Below are positions 37,627 to 46,752 of a stretch of 64,000 bases of DNA, piece after piece. Position 1 is the stretch's first letter; each line of letters opens with the position of its first letter. Position numbers and translations under genes: made by a program. The stretch is taken from positions 11,078 through 75,077 of the forward strand of contig CAYRDC010000012.1 in the NCBI GenBank assembly GCA_964422925.1, given 5' to 3'. This stretch comes from CAYRDC01 sp964422925. Lineage in GTDB: Bacteria > Bacteroidota > Bacteroidia > Chitinophagales > S012-47. Under the pieces are notes generated by a model. That model had not been told where the DNA came from. It ran no database searches and worked only from the letters and a program-made list of their open reading frames with translations.

Positions 37627-37632
37627 ACGATT

Positions 37633-38946
37633 TCAGGACCTGGCTTCTTTTTTCCGCTTTGTATTGTCGATCCGGACCGGATCTCCTTCGCGCAACAGCT
37701 GATGTACCACGTTATACGGCCCGCTGATTACCTCGGCCCCTTCTTCCAGTCCCGACAATATTTCAATGTATTCATCATCCTGGATGCCGGTTTTTACAGG
37801 TGTCACTTTGGCTTTTCCCGATTCAACCAGAAATACATATTCCTGGTTCTTGACCGGAGCGGTTTTGGTAGAGTCTGAATCAATCCCAAGGTCTTCCCTT
37901 ACCGTGACACATTCGATAGGAATACTTAAAGCATCCTTTACGCGTTGGGTGATGATCTCAACAGAAGTGGACATGCCCGGCAGGAACGGAAAGCTGTTGT
38001 TTCCCGCATCGATCAGGTCCTGGTACGATTCAGGCAACAAGCGGATTTTCACGGTGAAATTGGTAGCCTGGTCAGAGGACAAGGCGCCTTGTGTATTAGC
38101 CGAACTGCTGATCTCATAGACCAGCCCCATAAATTTCCGGTCGGGGTAGGCCTCCACTTCAATTTCGGCTGTATCGTTAATCCTTACGTTCAGGATATCA
38201 TTTTCACTTACATCCACGCGGGCTTCCATTTCATGAAGGTTGGAAATACGCATCATTTCCGTAGCGGCAAATTGCGCGATGCCCCCTACCACTTTTCCTT
38301 CTTCCACTGCCAGTCCGGTTACTATGCCGCTCATTGGGGCAAACACCGTGGTTTTGGTAAGATTATTCCGGGCCTCGCGCAGGGTGGCCTTTGCGCTCAT
38401 GACATTATACCTGTCGGCATTTACGGTTTGCAGCGCTGATTCCATCTCCGCCTGCGCCACTTTAAAGGCTGTTTCAGCGGCATCAAAATCGGCCTGGGAG
38501 ATTACCTTTTGATCGAATAGCTGCTTATTTCTGTCGTAATCCAGTTTAGCTTTTTCAAACTGGGCCTGTGCCTGGCTGTACCGGGCCTTGCTGTTGGCCA
38601 GCCGGGCCTGAGCGGCCAGTACCGCTGCTTCCGCCCGCTCCACGGCATCCTGGTAAATATTAGGGTTGATATCAACCAGCGGGTCTCCCTTTTGAACTGA
38701 ATCCCCTTCATCCACATATAATTTCACAATCTCTCCCGAAATTTCCGGGATAATTACCACTTCCACTTCCGGATAAATTTTTCCACTGGCAGAAACTTTT
38801 TCAATAATGGTACGCCTTTCCACTTTACTGGTCGTCACCTTGGTACCATTAGAATTATCTTTTTTGAATATAATCACCAGGATTATGAGCAGCAGTACTG
38901 CTCCGGATAACCAGTAAATGAGTTTGTTTTTCTTTTTCTTTGCCAT
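37633..38946 (-). CDS. Periplasmic adaptor subunit of an efflux transporter (HlyD/MacA family)
   Basis: 437 aa. One N-terminal membrane helix (about 8-25, IYWLSGAVLLLIILVIIF) anchors it. A lipoyl/barrel-sandwich half (VIIPEISGEIVKLYVDEGD) leads into a long Ala/Gln-rich coiled coil (about 95-195). The second lipoyl half (VFAPMSGIVTGLAVEEGKVV) and beta-barrel follow. It links an inner-membrane pump to TolC. Directly downstream of the TolC gene, whose TAA stop shares a base with its start codon. No pump gene (ABC or RND) follows within the window, since the next gene is on the other strand. Confidence 0.92.
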   Translation of the reverse strand: MAKKKKNKLIYWLSGAVLLLIILVIIFKKDNSNGTKVTTSKVERRTIIEKVSASGKIYPEVEVVIIPEISGEIVKLYVDEGDSVQKGDPLVDINPNIYQDAVERAEAAVLAAQARLANSKARYSQAQAQFEKAKLDYDRNKQLFDQKVISQADFDAAETAFKVAQAEMESALQTVNADRYNVMSAKATLREARNNLTKTTVFAPMSGIVTGLAVEEGKVVGGIAQFAATEMMRISNLHEMEARVDVSENDILNVRINDTAEIEVEAYPDRKFMGLVYEISSSANTQGALSSDQATNFTVKIRLLPESYQDLIDAGNNSFPFLPGMSTSVEIITQRVKDALSIPIECVTVREDLGIDSDSTKTAPVKNQEYVFLVESGKAKVTPVKTGIQDDEYIEILSGLEEGAEVISGPYNVVHQLLREGDPVRIDNTKRKKEARS

Positions 38947-40379
38947 TAGTTCAGATTTAGCAAGGCCTTGCCTTGATAATAATCCAGTATAAGCTTGCGG
39001 AACAAGAATTCATATTTGGCGGACAGCATATTGGCCCTGGCGGCATGGTAGTTATTTTGAGCCGTAATGTAATCCAGGGAGCTTACCATTCCCTGTTCAG
39101 CTTTAATCTTAATGTAATCGAAAGCTTTTGTCATGCTTTCAAGATTATCCCTGGCGGCTTCATATTTTGCCTGGGCCGCCACCGCTCCTGACCAAATTTG
39201 CTGAATGGTATTCACCAGGTCATTGTGGGCCTGTTCCAGGTTCAGCTGGGCTATTTGCTGCTGTACCCGGGCAGTTTCCACCGTTGACCGGGCTTGGAAT
39301 CCATTGAATATGGGTATGGTCAGGCTTATTCCGTAGGTCTGGTTAAAATTGTTCGAAAGCTGGTCGGAATAAGGATAATCGAGTTTCTGGGTTTCATAGG
39401 TCATAAAATTGGCAATGACTGGGGCCCCCGTACCGGCCACCGTGCCAATGGTGTCAAACCCTTTGGGCACCAGCCGGAATTGTTTGAAATTGTCCGAATA
39501 GTTGGTATGCAAGCTTCCGAAAAGGGTCAGCCGGGGTGAATAGCTGCCTTTGGCAGCAGCCACACCTCTTTCGGCCGCCATCAGGTCATATTCGGCTTTC
39601 TTTACAGTTGGCCGGTTGGCGGTAGCCCTGGCAATTATATCTTCCAGGCTGCCAAGGTCCATCAGGCTGATATCTTCTTCCAGATGCTGGGGTTCCAGGA
39701 TGTCAAAATCCGACCCGGGCGGAAGGTTTAACATCAACTTTAGGTTCAGGATGGCCTGATCGGCTGTGTTGCGGGCATTAACCAACACGAGGTTGTCATT
39801 GGCTACCTTGGCCTGGATCTCCAGCAGATCCCCTTCGGCCACAGTGCCGGCATCAACCAGTTTGCGGGTGAGTTCAAGCTGGGCCTTGGAAGCGTTCAAT
39901 TGCTCGGTAGCTACGGTTACGTTTTCCCGGGCAAGCAACACCTGAAGGTAAGCTTCCGCGATGTTGATTTCCAGGTTCTCGGCTGTTGCTTTCACGCCCC
40001 ACCGGCTTGATTGCAACTTCAGGCTCTGTTGTTTGATACTGTTTTGTTGCTGAAACCCGCTGAACAGGGTAACCCCACTGGAGAGGCTGAATGTATTGGT
40101 TTGAATTTTACCGGTAACGAAAGTGTAGGTTGTCGGGTCAACCACCCGTCCGAAATTATAACTGTAGGAAGCGTCACCGTTCAGCGTAGGCAAAAGGTTC
40201 AGTTTTTTTTGTTTGAGGGTATACTCTTCCGTGGTAACATTCAAATTGGCTATTTTCAGGCTGATGTTATGGTCACGGGCATACTGAATGCAATCCTCCA
40301 GCGACCATTTTTGCTGGGCCTGGGTTCCTGAAACCACCAGGCACAAAGCAATCAGGAATGAGCTAAATTTTTTCGGCAT
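38946..40379 (-). CDS. TolC family outer membrane efflux protein
   Basis: 477 aa from ATG 40379 (MPKKFSSFLIALCLVV), giving a signal peptide ending in GTQAQ. KWSLEDCIQYARDHN is the usual start of the mature protein. Two internally similar halves of long helices (AEAYLQVLLARENV ... and later DLVNTIQQIWSGAVAAQAKY) follow, with beta segments between them (SYSYNFGRVVDP, GISLTIPIFNG). It forms the trimeric outer-membrane duct. First gene of a two-gene operon with the adaptor. Confidence 0.94.
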   Translation of the reverse strand: MPKKFSSFLIALCLVVSGTQAQQKWSLEDCIQYARDHNISLKIANLNVTTEEYTLKQKKLNLLPTLNGDASYSYNFGRVVDPTTYTFVTGKIQTNTFSLSSGVTLFSGFQQQNSIKQQSLKLQSSRWGVKATAENLEINIAEAYLQVLLARENVTVATEQLNASKAQLELTRKLVDAGTVAEGDLLEIQAKVANDNLVLVNARNTADQAILNLKLMLNLPPGSDFDILEPQHLEEDISLMDLGSLEDIIARATANRPTVKKAEYDLMAAERGVAAAKGSYSPRLTLFGSLHTNYSDNFKQFRLVPKGFDTIGTVAGTGAPVIANFMTYETQKLDYPYSDQLSNNFNQTYGISLTIPIFNGFQARSTVETARVQQQIAQLNLEQAHNDLVNTIQQIWSGAVAAQAKYEAARDNLESMTKAFDYIKIKAEQGMVSSLDYITAQNNYHAARANMLSAKYEFLFRKLILDYYQGKALLNLN

Positions 40380-40495
40380 ATTGGGGTAAAGGATAATTTG
40401 GTTATGCAGTTTCAAATATAGCGTAAATTGGCACGCATGCTAAAAACGAAGCTGGTTCTTTTTTTGAATTAACATATTTTAATCAGGCTGTTGAA

Positions 40496-40939
40496 TTGAT
40501 CGTACCGGACGATAAAAGTTTTATGAAGAAAGCCCTGGATGAAGCCAGGGAGGCTGAGCGTGAAGGGGAAGTGCCCGTGGGGGCCGTAGTTGTGCTCAAC
40601 GGGAAAATCATCGGCAAAGGGCATAACCAGGTGGAACGAATGAATGATGTGACCGCTCACGCGGAAATGATCGCGCTTTCGGCTGCAGTGGAAGCAACCG
40701 GCAGCAAATACCTTGAGGAATGCACCCTTTATGTAACGCTGGAACCCTGTGCCATGTGCGCGGCTGCCCTCCAATGGGCCCGGCTGAACAGGCTCGTGTA
40801 TGGGGCCGATGACCCTAAATACGGATTCCGGGTGTATTCCAAACGACTGCTCCATCCAAAAACGGCAGTGTCGAACGGTATTTTGGCAGAGAAGAGCCGC
40901 CAGATGATGCAAAAATTTTTCAGGGAAAAAAGAAAATGA
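40496..40939 (+). CDS. tadA: tRNA-specific adenosine deaminase
   Basis: 147 aa if begun at TTG 40496; the first ATG (40523) would give MKKALDEAR and remove nine residues that are usual in the family (…DDKSFMKKAL). Zinc site: TAHAEMIAL (HAE) and LEPCAMCAAAL (PCxxC). It converts A34 to inosine in tRNA-Arg. It is divergent from the TolC gene across 116 bp and has the standard length. Confidence 0.95.
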   Translation: MIVPDDKSFMKKALDEAREAEREGEVPVGAVVVLNGKIIGKGHNQVERMNDVTAHAEMIALSAAVEATGSKYLEECTLYVTLEPCAMCAAALQWARLNRLVYGADDPKYGFRVYSKRLLHPKTAVSNGILAEKSRQMMQKFFREKRK

Positions 40940-41055
40940 CCGGTATGATCGCAATACTTATTTGAAAAATCTGAAACTGTTTGAACAATTTTGCATTCCT
41001 TTTTGTTGCCTTAGTACTGTTATCACTTTTTTTAAATGCCTAAAATCTACAAAAT

Positions 41056-41664
41056 ATGTCGTTTCAATTACCAGATCTTAATTACTCGTACGATGCGTTA
41101 GAGCCCTACATTGATGCCCGCACTATGGAGATTCATCACAGTAAGCACCATGCGGGATACACCAATAAGCTGAACACAGCCCTTGAAGGAACCGGCCTGG
41201 AAGGCCTGTCCATAGAAGATATACTGGCCAATGTCAGCAAGCACTCAGTGCCCATCCGCAACAATGGGGGAGGCTACTATAATCATTGCCTTTTCTGGGA
41301 AATTATGGGTCCTAATGGAGGCGTCCAGCCTTCGGGAAGTCTGGGCGAAGCCATACAACGCGACTTCGGATCTTTCGATAATTTCACGGAAGCGTTTTCC
41401 AATGCCGCGGCTACGGTTTTCGGGTCCGGCTGGGCCTGGCTGATCGTTGACGGCAACGAAAAACTGGTGGTAACCAAAACACCAAACCAGGACAATCCGT
41501 TAATGGATATTGCGGAAGTAAAAGGGAAACCGATTCTCGCACTGGATGTTTGGGAACACGCTTATTACCTGCATTACCAAAACCGCAGGCCGGACTACAT
41601 CAAAAACTGGTGGAATGTGGTGAACTGGGATGCGGTGGCCAAAAAATTTGCATCGGCTGTTTAG
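41056..41664 (+). CDS. sodA: Superoxide dismutase, Mn-type
   Basis: 202 aa Fe/Mn-family enzyme. Metal ligands His27, His77, Asp164 and His168 are in place (EIHHSKHH, GGGYYNHCLFW, LDVWEHAYY). The Gln in PNQDNPLM and the GGG before YYNH are characteristic of the Mn subgroup, although cambialistic use cannot be excluded. Cytoplasmic, as there is no signal peptide. A strong terminator follows. Confidence 0.95.
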   Translation: MSFQLPDLNYSYDALEPYIDARTMEIHHSKHHAGYTNKLNTALEGTGLEGLSIEDILANVSKHSVPIRNNGGGYYNHCLFWEIMGPNGGVQPSGSLGEAIQRDFGSFDNFTEAFSNAAATVFGSGWAWLIVDGNEKLVVTKTPNQDNPLMDIAEVKGKPILALDVWEHAYYLHYQNRRPDYIKNWWNVVNWDAVAKKFASAV

Positions 41665-41688
41665 CTGATGTGTTTCATAGCTGAAGAG

Positions 41689-41716
41689 CCGGGGCCGGAA
41701 ACGGTCCCGGTTTTTT
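41689..41716 (+). terminator. Intrinsic terminator after sodA
   Basis: CCGGGGCCG (41689-41697), GAAA tetraloop, CGGTCCCGG (41702-41710), then six T. A GC-rich 9-bp stem (one G-T pair) 25 bp after the sodA stop. The U-tract serves only the plus strand. Confidence 0.85.
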
Positions 41717-43556
41717 ATTCCACGGTGACCGATTTGGCCAGGTTGCGTGGCTGGTCCACATTGCAGCCGCGCATCACGGCAATGTGGTAGGAAAGCAATT
41801 GGAGCGGGATAACCGAAACGATCGGGCTGAAAGGTTCTTCGATTTCCGGGACTTCGATGGTATAATCTGCCAATCCTTTGATGGCACTGTCCCCTTTGGA
41901 AACGATGGCTATGATCCTGCCTTTGCGGGCTTTCACTTCCTGGATATTGCTGATGATTTTTTCATGGGCGCTCCGGTTGGTAGCCAAAACCACCACGGGC
42001 ATTTCTTCATCGATCAGGGCAATGGGCCCGTGTTTCATTTCCGCGGCAGGATATCCTTCCGCGTGGATATAGGATATTTCCTTGAGTTTCAGGGCTCCTT
42101 CCAGGGCTACCGGGAAATTATATCCGCGCCCCAGGTAAAGGAAATTACGGGAATCTTTGAATATGGCAGCCAGTTCCCTGACCTGCGGGTCGGTTGCCAG
42201 GGCTTGTTGTACTTTCTCAGGAATATTTTCCAGTTCGTGCAGCAAAATTTGGTAATCAGATTCCGCCAGGGTGCCTTTCCGGTAAGCCAGCCGCAAGGCC
42301 AGTAATGCCAGTATCGTGAGCTGGGCGGTAAACGCTTTGGTTGAGGCCACCCCGATTTCCGGACCGGCATGCGTATAGCTTCCCGCATCGGTGATTCTGG
42401 CAATGGATGATCCCACCACATTGCAAATCCCCAGGATGACAGCCCCCCTGGATTTGGCCAGGTCAATGGCTGCCAGCGTATCGGCCGTTTCGCCTGACTG
42501 GGAAATGGCAATGATCACATCCCCTTCATTGATAATCGGGTTGCGGTACCGGAATTCGGAAGCATATTCCACTTCCACCGGAATCCGCGCGAGGTCTTCC
42601 AGCAAGTATTCACCCACCAATCCGGCATGCCAGCTGGTACCGCAGGCAATAATGATAATGCGCCTGGCTTCCAGCAAACGGTTTTCATAATCTTTGATGC
42701 CTCCAAGGGCTACCAGCCCGGTGTCCGCGTGGATACGCCCGCGCATACTGTCCAGGATCGACCGCGGCTGCTCATAGATTTCTTTGAGCATAAAATGATC
42801 ATACCCGCCCTTTTCCAGCATTTCGAGCTGCATTTTCAGCTGTTCGATATAAGGCTCCTTGGATTCGTTTTTTATGGTTTTGATGTTCAGCGTGCCATCC
42901 CGCTTCACCAGGGCTATTTCCCCGTCATTGATGTACACTACATTTTTGGTGTATTCGATGATAGGCGTGGCATCCGAAGCCAGGAAAAACTCTCCCTGCC
43001 CGATTCCGATTACCAGGGGGCTGGATTTGCGGGCGGCAATCAATTGATCCGGATTATCGCGCGACATCACGATAATGGCATAGGCGCCCACCACTTCCGT
43101 CAGGGCCAGCCGCACGGCTTCTGCCAGTTCGGCACCGGTTTTTTGCATTACTTCATCGATGAGATTGGCCAGCACTTCCGTGTCCGTTTCGGTTTGAAAG
43201 GTATGGCCGCGGTTTTCCAGTTCTTTTTTCAGGGAAGCGTAATTTTCGATAATGCCGTTATGGATGATCGCCAACTGGCCGGAGCCGGAAGCATGCGGAT
43301 GCGCGTTTAAATCAGTAGGCGCCCCGTGGGTGGCCCAGCGGGTATGCCCCATGCCGATGGTACAGCGGGTGTCTTTATCCCGGCAATACGCTTCCAGGTC
43401 GCTGACTTTTCCGGATTTTTTGAAAATATTGATTTTTCCTTCATGTAACAGGGCTACTCCTGCGCTGTCGTAACCACGGTATTCCAGCCGGTGCAGTCCT
43501 TTTATGATCACCGGGTAAGCTTCCCTGGGGCCGATATAGGCAACAATGCCGCACAT
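41715..43556 (-). CDS. glmS: Glutamine-fructose-6-phosphate aminotransferase (isomerizing)
   Basis: 613 aa, first step of UDP-GlcNAc synthesis. The N-terminal glutaminase domain starts with MCGIVAYIG, so Cys2 becomes the N-terminal nucleophile. RGYDSAG and GHTRWATHG follow. Two SIS isomerase domains hold ACGTSWHAGLVGEY, SQSGETADT and, at the C-terminus, QPRNLAKSVTVE with the conserved ending. Last gene of glgA-DUF4270-glmS, one base after the DUF4270 stop. Confidence 0.98.
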   Translation of the reverse strand: MCGIVAYIGPREAYPVIIKGLHRLEYRGYDSAGVALLHEGKINIFKKSGKVSDLEAYCRDKDTRCTIGMGHTRWATHGAPTDLNAHPHASGSGQLAIIHNGIIENYASLKKELENRGHTFQTETDTEVLANLIDEVMQKTGAELAEAVRLALTEVVGAYAIIVMSRDNPDQLIAARKSSPLVIGIGQGEFFLASDATPIIEYTKNVVYINDGEIALVKRDGTLNIKTIKNESKEPYIEQLKMQLEMLEKGGYDHFMLKEIYEQPRSILDSMRGRIHADTGLVALGGIKDYENRLLEARRIIIIACGTSWHAGLVGEYLLEDLARIPVEVEYASEFRYRNPIINEGDVIIAISQSGETADTLAAIDLAKSRGAVILGICNVVGSSIARITDAGSYTHAGPEIGVASTKAFTAQLTILALLALRLAYRKGTLAESDYQILLHELENIPEKVQQALATDPQVRELAAIFKDSRNFLYLGRGYNFPVALEGALKLKEISYIHAEGYPAAEMKHGPIALIDEEMPVVVLATNRSAHEKIISNIQEVKARKGRIIAIVSKGDSAIKGLADYTIEVPEIEEPFSPIVSVIPLQLLSYHIAVMRGCNVDQPRNLAKSVTVE

Positions 43557-43557
43557 A

Positions 43558-44853
43558 TCATGGCATTTTAGTGTAAATCAGGTTTAGTTTCATACGTACC
43601 CTGGGATCCGGATGGTTCGGGCCCCCGATCAACACCCGGGCAGGGGTTTGCGTGGAAGGTTCAATTTTCAGTACAATGTCAGAAGTGTCCAGAACCCCTG
43701 TCAGTGTTTGATGCATATGTTTGGACAGGTTGATTTTATACCGGGTGTATACATTGCCGCCATCCACTTCCTGGACCTTTTGCCCGCCCAGTTCATAACC
43801 CACTATGGACACGCCCAGGGCCTCATCTGAAATGGCCGCAAAACCGGTAAGCGAGTCAATTACCGTTCTGGGCAGGATTTTATCCGGTGGATCATAGATA
43901 GAATCAGCGGTTCCGTCCAGCTTGGTCAAAACCAGTTCCGCTTTATTGATGATAATATTCCCCAGTGGGGTCAGGTCCGGCATCTGTAAACGGACCCGCA
44001 GGCCGGCCATGCCTTCCAGCGGGAGGGTGTCGTAGGTGGCGCTTCCGTTCAGCCATTGCGGGATGCGCGTACCGGTAAAGTTGTTCTTGAAGTAATTATT
44101 AATGCCGCTCACTGCGTTCATAAAAAAAGTAAAAGTCAGGCTGTCTTTCACGGAACGGTGATAATACAACCGGATACCGGAAGTGTTTTGCCTCAGGTTC
44201 AGTATCAGCATGCCTTTTCCATATCCGTTCGAAGTATCCGGGGCAATGTACAGGCCTTTCATCATGGCCAGGAAAGTGCTATTATCGCTCAAATTGCCGG
44301 AAGCTGACTGGTTAAACAACCATTGAGCAAAAGATTTATGCAAAGGGATGGAAATCAGCGTGTCTTCCACCGGAAGTTTCAGCCCGCGCACCCGGCCAAC
44401 CTCCACCGGATCATAGGCAAACTGCCGGTCTTCCCGGTATACCGTGAAAGGAGCCATGTCTTCAGCCAGCCGGTATACCACAAACGAATAGGGATTCGCC
44501 AGGGAACCGTAATAACCGTCCACATCCAGGATAAGGGCAGCGGAATCCAACACTGCGTCACTGCCGAAATTGATATTATTCAATGGCATGAGCACCTGGG
44601 CAAAAATGCCGGCATAGCTGGTGCCGAAATCGGGATCATCCATGGCACCCAGCAGGTAAATACCCTGGGCCGAAGTAACCAGCGAATCGTCCCGCTCCAA
44701 AGAAACCCCGAAATGTAAGGTATCCGTTCTGAAAACCTGAAACTTGTCTTTGCCGGGCAACAGTTCAGATCCAAGCGAAGAAGGGTTATTGCACCCGTAA
44801 TATACACCTGCCCCGATAGTGGCAAGCATCCACAGCCTCTTAACCATTTTCAT
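43558..44853 (-). CDS. DUF4270 family lipoprotein
   Basis: 431 aa. A short signal peptide ends in YYGC (Cys21), predicting lipidation. The start of the mature protein (SSLGSELLPGKDKF) and blocks such as LLGAMDDPDFGTSYAG and AALILDVDGYYG are characteristic of DUF4270, a Bacteroidota family usually placed beside glycogen synthase. It is beta-rich, with no catalytic motif. It lies 16 bp after the glgA-like gene and 1 bp before glmS. Function unknown. Confidence 0.88.
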   Translation of the reverse strand: MKMVKRLWMLATIGAGVYYGCNNPSSLGSELLPGKDKFQVFRTDTLHFGVSLERDDSLVTSAQGIYLLGAMDDPDFGTSYAGIFAQVLMPLNNINFGSDAVLDSAALILDVDGYYGSLANPYSFVVYRLAEDMAPFTVYREDRQFAYDPVEVGRVRGLKLPVEDTLISIPLHKSFAQWLFNQSASGNLSDNSTFLAMMKGLYIAPDTSNGYGKGMLILNLRQNTSGIRLYYHRSVKDSLTFTFFMNAVSGINNYFKNNFTGTRIPQWLNGSATYDTLPLEGMAGLRVRLQMPDLTPLGNIIINKAELVLTKLDGTADSIYDPPDKILPRTVIDSLTGFAAISDEALGVSIVGYELGGQKVQEVDGGNVYTRYKINLSKHMHQTLTGVLDTSDIVLKIEPSTQTPARVLIGGPNHPDPRVRMKLNLIYTKMP

Positions 44854-44869
44854 CAGCGAGAAATTGGAA

Positions 44870-45682
44870 TTATCCCAACAGGGATTGATAAAAACCTACG
44901 TAGTTCTCCAGGTCTTCCGGGTCATTTAACTCCAACACCGGTTTGTTTATTGCTTCCAGGTGCTTCTTAACCGAACCGTTCACCTTTTTGTCTTCAATAA
45001 TAACCGCGTCTGAGTAGGTAATGGCCCCTTTGTTCAGCCCGCTGTTATCTGCCTCCGCATATTCGGCAAGCTTGTCCTGATCCACCTTCCGGTGAATCAA
45101 TGGCGCTTTCTTCAGAAAATTATCCGAGAGTTTGCCTTTGAATCCTTCGCTGTATACTGAATAAATGATCTGCGCATTCTGAAAAACCGGTTCATTTTTA
45201 TACGCGGTTTTCAGGTATAGCGGAATGAGGCTGGTCATCCAGCCGTGGAGGTGAATAATATCCGGAGGCCAGCCAAATTTTTTCACGGTTTCTATAACGC
45301 CCTTGCAGAAAAAGATCATCCTTTCCGGATTGTCGTGATAAAAGGGTTCATCTTCCTCGCCAAAAACACCCGGCCGGTGAAAGAAATCATCGTTGTCCAG
45401 GAAATATACCTGCATCCTGGCTCCTGGCAGGGAAGCCACTTTTATAATCAGGGGATAATCTTCCTCGTCAATGATAATGTTGATGCCGGAAAGCCTGACT
45501 ACCTCATGCAGGCGGTGCCTGCGCTCGTTAATGGTTCCGTAGCGTGGCATCAAAATTCTGATTTCCATCCCGTTCTCCTGGGCATACTGCGGTAACTCGC
45601 GGGCCACCTTTCCCATATCAGACATCACAACATACGGATCCATTTCCTGGGTAACGTAAAGAACTTTTGTCTTTTCACTCAT
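44870..45682 (-). CDS. Glycogen/starch synthase, short Bacteroidota form (GT5 catalytic N-domain)
   Basis: 270 aa, about half the length of canonical GlgA. It contains the N-terminal Rossmann domain of GT5 (KVLYVTQEMDPYV, RILMPRYGTINER, DIIHLHGWMTSLIPLYLK). The C-terminal GT-B domain is absent and the stop is clean, with no remnant downstream, so this is the short family form common next to DUF4270 in this phylum. Whether it synthesises glycogen alone is open, because the usual ADP-glucose site spans both domains. Confidence 0.85.
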   Translation of the reverse strand: MSEKTKVLYVTQEMDPYVVMSDMGKVARELPQYAQENGMEIRILMPRYGTINERRHRLHEVVRLSGINIIIDEEDYPLIIKVASLPGARMQVYFLDNDDFFHRPGVFGEEDEPFYHDNPERMIFFCKGVIETVKKFGWPPDIIHLHGWMTSLIPLYLKTAYKNEPVFQNAQIIYSVYSEGFKGKLSDNFLKKAPLIHRKVDQDKLAEYAEADNSGLNKGAITYSDAVIIEDKKVNGSVKKHLEAINKPVLELNDPEDLENYVGFYQSLLG

Positions 45683-45731
45683 GATTTAACTGCTTTATTA
45701 TTGCTGCTTAATTAAATGTAATTTTGGGTTG

Positions 45732-45739
45732 CAAAGATA
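45732..45739 (-). promoter_or_regulatory. -7 promoter box of the glgA-DUF4270-glmS operon
   Basis: On the minus strand the sequence reads TATCTTTG, an exact TAnnTTTG, about 50 bp before the glgA-like start. A TTG lies 23 bp further upstream (45765-45763), slightly more than the usual 19-21 bp. Confidence 0.45.
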
Positions 45740-45825
45740 ATAAAAAATCCCCGCATTTTATGCAACTGCACCGGGCAAATTCTTTTGATTATTAAGGCGT
45801 TTTACAACATTTAACCAATCGTTTT

Positions 45826-46677
45826 ATGCACATTTTCAGAAAGCCGGACCCCATGGAATTTTACCTGGCTGACGGCCGGGAAAAAGGGCTGACCATCGGC
45901 TTTGTGCCTACTATGGGAGCGCTTCACGAGGGGCATTTATCGCTGGTAAGGAGGTGCCTGGGAGAGAATGATATTTGTGTGGTAAGCATTTTTGTCAATC
46001 CCACCCAATTCAACGATCCCGAAGACCTTAAAAATTATCCCAGGACCGGTGCCCGGGATATCCTGTTATTGGAGCAATGCGGTTGCCAGGTGGCTTTTTT
46101 GCCTGCGGTAGAAGATATTTACCCGGACGGGCCGGAAAACACTCCGACCTATTCGTTCGGCTACCTGGAAGAAGTTTACGAAGGGGCTTCCAGGCCCGGA
46201 CACTTCAGGGGTGTAGGACAGGTGGTAGCCAGGTTGCTCCGGATGGTGGCCCCGGACCGGTTATATCTCGGAGAGAAAGACTTTCAGCAATTGCTCGTAC
46301 TTCAGAACCTCATCCGGCAACTCGATCTTCCTGTAGAAGTGACTGGCTGCCCGATTGTACGCGAAAGGGACGGCCTGGCTATGAGCTCAAGAAATGTGTT
46401 GCTGACGCCTGAACAGCGCCAGGACGCCCTGCAGATTTACCATATCCTGGATACCGTCCGGTCAGGGTACGTGGAAAAATCTCCCAGGCAGTGGGTTCAT
46501 TGGGCGCTGGAGGCCCTGGAACAGGTTCCCGCTTTCCGGCATACCGATTATTTCGATATCGTGGACGGACACACCCTGAAGCCGGTCACCGGCTGGGACG
46601 AGAGCGACCATATCCGCGCCATTGTAGCGGTAAAGCTTGACAATGTGCGCCTTATTGACAATATGCGCATCCTGTAA
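45826..46677 (+). CDS. panC: Pantothenate synthetase
   Basis: 283 aa, joins pantoate and beta-alanine using ATP. The HIGH-like PTMGALHEGHLSLV is at about 28-41, the substrate loop IFVNPTQF follows, GEKDFQQL and a KMSKS-like AMSSRN complete the site. panD follows 75 bp downstream, giving the beta-alanine supply and its use in one place. Confidence 0.97.
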   Translation: MHIFRKPDPMEFYLADGREKGLTIGFVPTMGALHEGHLSLVRRCLGENDICVVSIFVNPTQFNDPEDLKNYPRTGARDILLLEQCGCQVAFLPAVEDIYPDGPENTPTYSFGYLEEVYEGASRPGHFRGVGQVVARLLRMVAPDRLYLGEKDFQQLLVLQNLIRQLDLPVEVTGCPIVRERDGLAMSSRNVLLTPEQRQDALQIYHILDTVRSGYVEKSPRQWVHWALEALEQVPAFRHTDYFDIVDGHTLKPVTGWDESDHIRAIVAVKLDNVRLIDNMRIL

Positions 46678-46738
46678 GCCGTTACCATGCCCAGCGCCCG
46701 CCCGCGTCTAACCATAGCCTTTTGATTTAAAAAAGTGG

Positions 46739-46746
46739 TAATTTTG
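46739..46746 (+). promoter_or_regulatory. -7 promoter box immediately before panD
   Basis: TAATTTTG, exact TAnnTTTG, ends only 6 bp before the panD ATG, so a transcript from it would be leaderless or nearly so. It could also be a chance match in AT-rich sequence. Confidence 0.35.
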
Positions 46747-46752
46747 CAGCCT

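Noticed and set aside
44870..45682. Frameshifted or truncated glgA pseudogene
   Set aside because: No remnant of the second GT-B domain lies downstream, and DUF4270 follows after 16 bp as in other Bacteroidota.
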